From Paractinoplanes polyasparticus (GTDB lineage: Bacteria > Actinomycetota > Actinomycetes > Mycobacteriales > Micromonosporaceae), in assembly GCF_019710575.1 (NCBI RefSeq), contig NZ_JAHWFK010000008.1:186001-250000 (forward strand): a DNA stretch of 64,000 bases. Direction: 5' to 3'. The notes beneath the pieces are model-generated. The model was not told the DNA's origin. It made no database searches and saw only the letters and a program-made list of their open reading frames with translations. Below, piece by piece: positions 61,282 to 64,000 of this stretch. Made by a program: the position numbers and the translations under genes. The stretch's first letter is position 1, and each line of letters opens with the position of its first letter.

Positions 61282-62547
61282 CTACGGGGCGACCCGGTTG
61301 AGGTCTCTCGGGAAGGCGGTCACCTCACGCACGTTAGCCGTCCCGGTCAGGCGGGCGACGAACCGTTCGAGCCCGATCGCCCACCCGCCGTGCGGTGGCA
61401 TCCCGTAGCGGAAGCCGTCGAGATATCCCGCGTACGGTTCCAGCGGCTCCCCGGCGCGGGCGAGCGCCTCCACATAGTCCTCGTAGCGGTGCAGGCGTTG
61501 CCCGCCGGTCACGATCTCCAGCCCACGGAACAGCAGGTCGAAGCCGTTCGAGTACGCCGGGTCGGCCGGGTCCGGATGCGTGTAGAACGGCCGCTTGCGC
61601 ATCGGATAGCCGGTCACGTACAGGAACTCGGAACCGTGCTCACGCAGTGCCCACTCCCCCAGCGCTCGTTCGTGGGCCGGCGCCAGGTCGGGCTCGTCGG
61701 CGGGCGCCCCGGCGATCCGCAGCGCCTCGCTGAAGTGCACGGCGGGGATCTCCGACGGCACCCGCGGCGTCGCCAGCCGGGCGCGCGCGGTGATGGTGGC
61801 CATCATGACGGTGAGCGTCCGCGTGAGGGCGGCCATCACATCGCGGTGGTCCTGGATGAAACCCAGCTCGGCGTCCAGGGAGGTGTACTGCGACAGGTGA
61901 CGCGCGGTGTCACTGGGCTCGGCGCGGAAGACCGGGCCGACCTCGAAGACCCGCTCGAACACGCCGACCATCAGCTGCTTGTAGAACTGCGGCGACTGCG
62001 CCAGATACGCCGTACGCCCGAAGTAGTCGAGCCGGAAGACGTTGGCCCCGGACTCGGTGGCCGACGCGACGATCTTCGGCGTCTGGATCTCGACGAACCG
62101 CTGCTCGGTCAGCGCGGCCCGGAAGCCGGCTGTCGCCGCCGCGGCCACGCGCAGGGCCGCCCGGCGCTCCGGGTGCCGCAGGGCCAGGGCGGCGTGGTCG
62201 AGCTGGGCCGGCAGACCGGCGCCGATCGCCGGGCGGTGCAGCTCGAAGGGCAACGGCGCGGTGACGGCGGAGAGCACCCGGATCTTCGGCGCGGTCAGCT
62301 CGACCCCGCCCGGCGCCTGCTCGTTGGCGGTGACCGTCGCCACCACCTCGACGACGCTCTCCTCGGCGAGCTCCTCGAGCTGGGCGCGGGTACCGGGTTC
62401 GGTCACGACGACCTGGCTGAGTCCCTCGGCGTCGCGGAGGATCAGGAAGGCCACCGACTTGAGCAGTCGGCGGCGGTGGATCCAGCCCGCGATCGTCACC
62501 GTCGCGTCGACGTGTGCGCGGAGCTGGGTCGAGAGGATGCGTTGCAT
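61282..62547 (-). CDS. aspS2: Aspartyl-tRNA synthetase, AspS2 (archaeal/non-discriminating) type
   Basis: 421 aa, much shorter than the roughly 590-residue bacterial AspS and lacking its GAD insertion. N-terminal OB-fold anticodon domain (VTIAGWIHRRRLLKSVAFLI), class II motif 2 VGPVFRAEPSDTARHLSQYT then SLDAELGF, and motif 3 GGWAIGLERFVARLTG. This short form charges tRNA-Asp and often tRNA-Asn for later amidation. ATG 62547 has a strong GGAGG 9 nt upstream. It follows a T-box leader and is first in an operon with two propeller genes. Whether a standard aspS also exists cannot be seen. Confidence 0.88.
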   Translation of the reverse strand: MQRILSTQLRAHVDATVTIAGWIHRRRLLKSVAFLILRDAEGLSQVVVTEPGTRAQLEELAEESVVEVVATVTANEQAPGGVELTAPKIRVLSAVTAPLPFELHRPAIGAGLPAQLDHAALALRHPERRAALRVAAAATAGFRAALTEQRFVEIQTPKIVASATESGANVFRLDYFGRTAYLAQSPQFYKQLMVGVFERVFEVGPVFRAEPSDTARHLSQYTSLDAELGFIQDHRDVMAALTRTLTVMMATITARARLATPRVPSEIPAVHFSEALRIAGAPADEPDLAPAHERALGEWALREHGSEFLYVTGYPMRKRPFYTHPDPADPAYSNGFDLLFRGLEIVTGGQRLHRYEDYVEALARAGEPLEPYAGYLDGFRYGMPPHGGWAIGLERFVARLTGTANVREVTAFPRDLNRVAP

Positions 62548-62555
62548 GGCGGTTG

Positions 62556-62770
62556 ACCTCCTTGAAAGCTGCAACGCGGCCCCAGGGAGGCGTGGGCGAG
62601 CGGGATCCTCGCGGTGCCACCACACCTTCGCGCCCTGACGGGCGCCTCTTTGTGTTGCTGCGGCTCAGGAGTGTCTTCACGCCCCGGCGCCCGGGCCACC
62701 TTCACAGCGATCGGTGGCTCTCTCGGCCGGCCTTCCGGGGGCTACTCGGTTCCCTCACTGCCGTGGGCGG
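62556..62770 (-). promoter_or_regulatory. T-box riboswitch (Asp specifier) before aspS2
   Basis: On the minus strand the leader contains, in order, AGTA and GAGAGAG motifs, the loop GCTGTGAAGGTGGC, a specifier region GTGAAGACACTCCTGAGC with GAC (62673-62675), and the T-box GTGGCACCGCG covering 62610-62620. The stretch GCCTCCCTGG can pair with the GGAGG Shine-Dalgarno at 62559-62563, so control is likely translational, as in actinobacterial ileS T-boxes. The GAC codon predicts sensing of uncharged tRNA-Asp. Confidence 0.8.
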
Positions 62771-62771
62771 G

Positions 62772-62777
62772 ACGTTA
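62772..62777 (-). promoter_or_regulatory. Possible -10 box of the T-box transcript
   Basis: TAACGT on the minus strand lies just upstream of the first recognisable T-box motif and would start the leader near 62765. No clear -35 is seen. Confidence 0.35.
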
Positions 62778-62867
62778 ACACCAGGCGTACACGCCGCGAA
62801 AGAGAATTTAACCGGTTCATATGAGCGCCGTCACACCTCGTGTCACGTGAGCCTCGTCGCCCCTGTC

Positions 62868-62895
62868 TTGGCGGAATCCTATTCAGGCGTAATCT
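62868..62895 (+). promoter_or_regulatory. lipA promoter (leaderless)
   Basis: TTGGCG (62868-62873) and TAATCT (62890-62895) at 16-nt spacing; GTG 62903 follows 7 nt after the -10. The interval 62548-62902 between aspS2 and lipA thus holds the T-box leader on one strand and this promoter on the other. Confidence 0.6.
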
Positions 62896-62902
62896 CGGGG
62901 CT

Positions 62903-63826
62903 GTGACTATTGCTCCCGAGGGCCGCCGCATGCTGCGCATCGAAGCGCGCAACGCCGAAACTCCCATCGAGCGGAAGCCTCCGTGGATCAAGGTCAAAGC
63001 GAAGATGGGTCCGGAATACACCCAGATGCGCGGCCTGGTGCAAAAGGAAGGCCTGCACACGGTCTGCCAGGAGGCCGGCTGTCCCAACATCTACGAATGC
63101 TGGGAAGACCGCGAGGCCACCTTCCTCATCGGCGGCGACCAGTGCACCCGGCGCTGTGACTTCTGCCAGATCGACACCGGCAAGCCGGCCGAGTTCGACG
63201 CCGACGAGCCCCGCCGCGTCGGCGAGTCCGTGGCGACGATGGGCCTGAAGTACGCGACCGTGACCGGCGTGGCCCGTGACGACCTGCCCGACGGCGGCGC
63301 CTGGCTCTACGCCGAGACGGTCCGCCAGATCCACAAGCTCCAGCCCGGCTGCGGTGTCGAGCTGCTGATTCCCGACTTCAACGCCGAGCCGGCCCAGCTG
63401 GCCGAGGTCTTCGGCGCCCAGCCCGAGGTGCTGGCCCACAACGTCGAGACGGTGCCGCGCATCTTCAAGCGCATCCGCCCCGGCTTCCGCTACGAGCGCT
63501 CGCTCGACGTCATCACCCAGGCCCGCGCGGCCGACCTGGTGACCAAGAGCAACCTCATCCTCGGCATGGGCGAGGAACGGGCCGAGATCTCCCAGGCGCT
63601 GCGCGACCTGCACAACGCCGGCTGCGAGCTGATCACCATCACGCAATACCTGCGGCCGACCCCGCGGCACCACCCGGTCGAGCGCTGGGTCAAGCCCGAA
63701 GAGTTCGTCGAGCTGCGCGAAGAGGCCGAGCAGATCGGGTTCGCGGGCGTGATGAGCGGCCCGCTGGTCCGGTCGTCCTACCGGGCCGGGCGTCTCTACA
63801 AGCAGGCCCTCGAGGCCCGCGGCTGA
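62903..63826 (+). CDS. lipA: Lipoyl synthase
   Basis: 307 aa. Auxiliary cluster cysteines C55, C60, C66 ([14 protein letters not shown]) and radical-SAM cysteines C81, C85, C88 (CTRRCDFC) are all present, and the C-terminal RSSYRAG carries the conserved serine ligand. LipA inserts two sulfurs into the octanoyl group attached by LipB. Separation from lipB by the propeller/aspS2 genes on the other strand differs from mycobacteria, where lipA follows lipB directly. Confidence 0.96.
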   Translation: MTIAPEGRRMLRIEARNAETPIERKPPWIKVKAKMGPEYTQMRGLVQKEGLHTVCQEAGCPNIYECWEDREATFLIGGDQCTRRCDFCQIDTGKPAEFDADEPRRVGESVATMGLKYATVTGVARDDLPDGGAWLYAETVRQIHKLQPGCGVELLIPDFNAEPAQLAEVFGAQPEVLAHNVETVPRIFKRIRPGFRYERSLDVITQARAADLVTKSNLILGMGEERAEISQALRDLHNAGCELITITQYLRPTPRHHPVERWVKPEEFVELREEAEQIGFAGVMSGPLVRSSYRAGRLYKQALEARG

Positions 63827-63838
63827 CCTGATCCTCCC

Positions 63839-63868
63839 GATGCCCCGGCCCTTCCCGGCCGGGGCATC
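63839..63868 (+). terminator. Intrinsic terminator after lipA
   Basis: A perfect 12-bp stem GATGCCCCGGCC/GGCCGGGGCATC with a 6-nt loop, followed by GTTGTCTT. Confidence 0.85.
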
Positions 63869-63937
63869 GTTGTCTTCCCCTCGCGTCCGTCAGTGCGCTT
63901 CGCCTCAGAAAGCCGGATATCAGCCGATTCTGTGAGT

Positions 63938-64000
63938 ATGCGCTGGCTGAGGCTCCTGCTCGCCGCGGCGACGCCGGCGGTCGTGTTCAGCGCCCCCCTC
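63938..64000 (+). CDS. Possible secreted protein (N-terminus only)
   Basis: 21 codons before the window ends: MRWLRLLLAAATPAVVFSAP then L, which is a signal-peptide-like start (two arginines, then a hydrophobic core). GATTCT, a possible -10 box, lies 6 nt before the ATG at 63938. The product cannot be named. Confidence 0.4.
   Translation, partial: MRWLRLLLAAATPAVVFSAPL

Overview
The window reads as chromosomal DNA of a very G+C-rich actinobacterium, most likely a member of the Micromonosporaceae (Actinoplanes/Micromonospora type). The reasons are the pervasive G/C third codon positions, many GTG starts, a fused bc1/aa3 respiratory cluster with a di-haem QcrC and a three-TM QcrA, an actinobacterial CtaF, and a gene order that follows the Mycobacterium tuberculosis Rv2188c-Rv2218 block (pimB, exonuclease/GIY-YIG, trpD, ctaE-qcrCAB, ctaFC, adoK, erpA, glycerate kinase, DUF3043, cobT/cobS, gcvT, pepB, dlaT, TIGR01777, lipB, lipA). 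Identification is by reading proteins and motifs only; no database search was possible.

Layout. 1-4.4 kb: an edge-truncated antitoxin, then a leftward group with the mannosyltransferase pimB, an M48 membrane protease, a small Cys-rich protein and a NYN-domain protein. 4.5-10.5 kb: rightward DnaQ/GIY-YIG nuclease, a short RelA/SpoT homologue, a NUDIX hydrolase coupled to a sugar nucleotidyltransferase, and a SnoaL-like protein, followed by short tandem repeats. 10.7-15.4 kb: leftward ctaE-qcrC-qcrA-qcrB and a stand-alone RAM-domain protein. 15.5-18.4 kb: rightward CtaG-like protein, a degenerate receiver, trpD and a zinc-ribbon miniprotein. 18.4-19.5 kb: a gene-free 1.05-kb composite inverted repeat. 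19.5-25.6 kb: leftward ctaC-ctaF, adoK, erpA and glycerate kinase around a rightward cysteine desulfurase-TusA pair. 25.7-30.6 kb: nadA, murA, DUF3043, an XRE-cupin regulator and a methyltransferase. 30.6-36 kb: DnaA-box-like sites, a lipoprotein, azlCD with a divergent XRE-cupin regulator, and a three-gene ABC transporter. 36-43 kb: one giant gene for a mostly disordered protein with a TPR/WG-repeat C-terminus. 43-48 kb: aldo/keto reductase, a hairpin element, M50 protease, a CobU-CobT fusion and cobS. 48-64 kb: gcvT, pepA, lpdA-sucB, a TIGR01777 protein, a polytopic membrane protein, lipB, two small downstream genes, two paralogous beta-propeller proteins behind a T-box-controlled aspartyl-tRNA synthetase, lipA, and an edge-truncated secreted protein.

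Cooperation of genes. qcrCAB plus ctaC/E/F and the CtaG-like protein build the terminal respiratory supercomplex, but ctaD is not here. lipB and lipA make the lipoyl cofactor used by the neighbouring E2 (sucB) and, in the cell, by the GcvT-containing glycine cleavage system; lpdA reoxidises it. The cysteine desulfurase, TusA-like protein and ErpA-like carrier serve sulfur and Fe-S supply, which LipA and NadA need. The CobU-CobT fusion and CobS form a cobalamin nucleotide-loop group.

The most unusual content is a family of palindromic elements at 18.6, 19.1 and 44.1 kb. They share an 18-nt tail exactly, while their stem arms differ in sequence yet stay self-complementary. Two of them sit inverted around an exact 76-bp tandem array, and all lie between convergent genes. 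Other notable items are an Asp-specifier T-box, widespread leaderless starts 6-7 nt after a -10 box, a CobT domain that has lost canonical active-site motifs, and the giant repeat protein.
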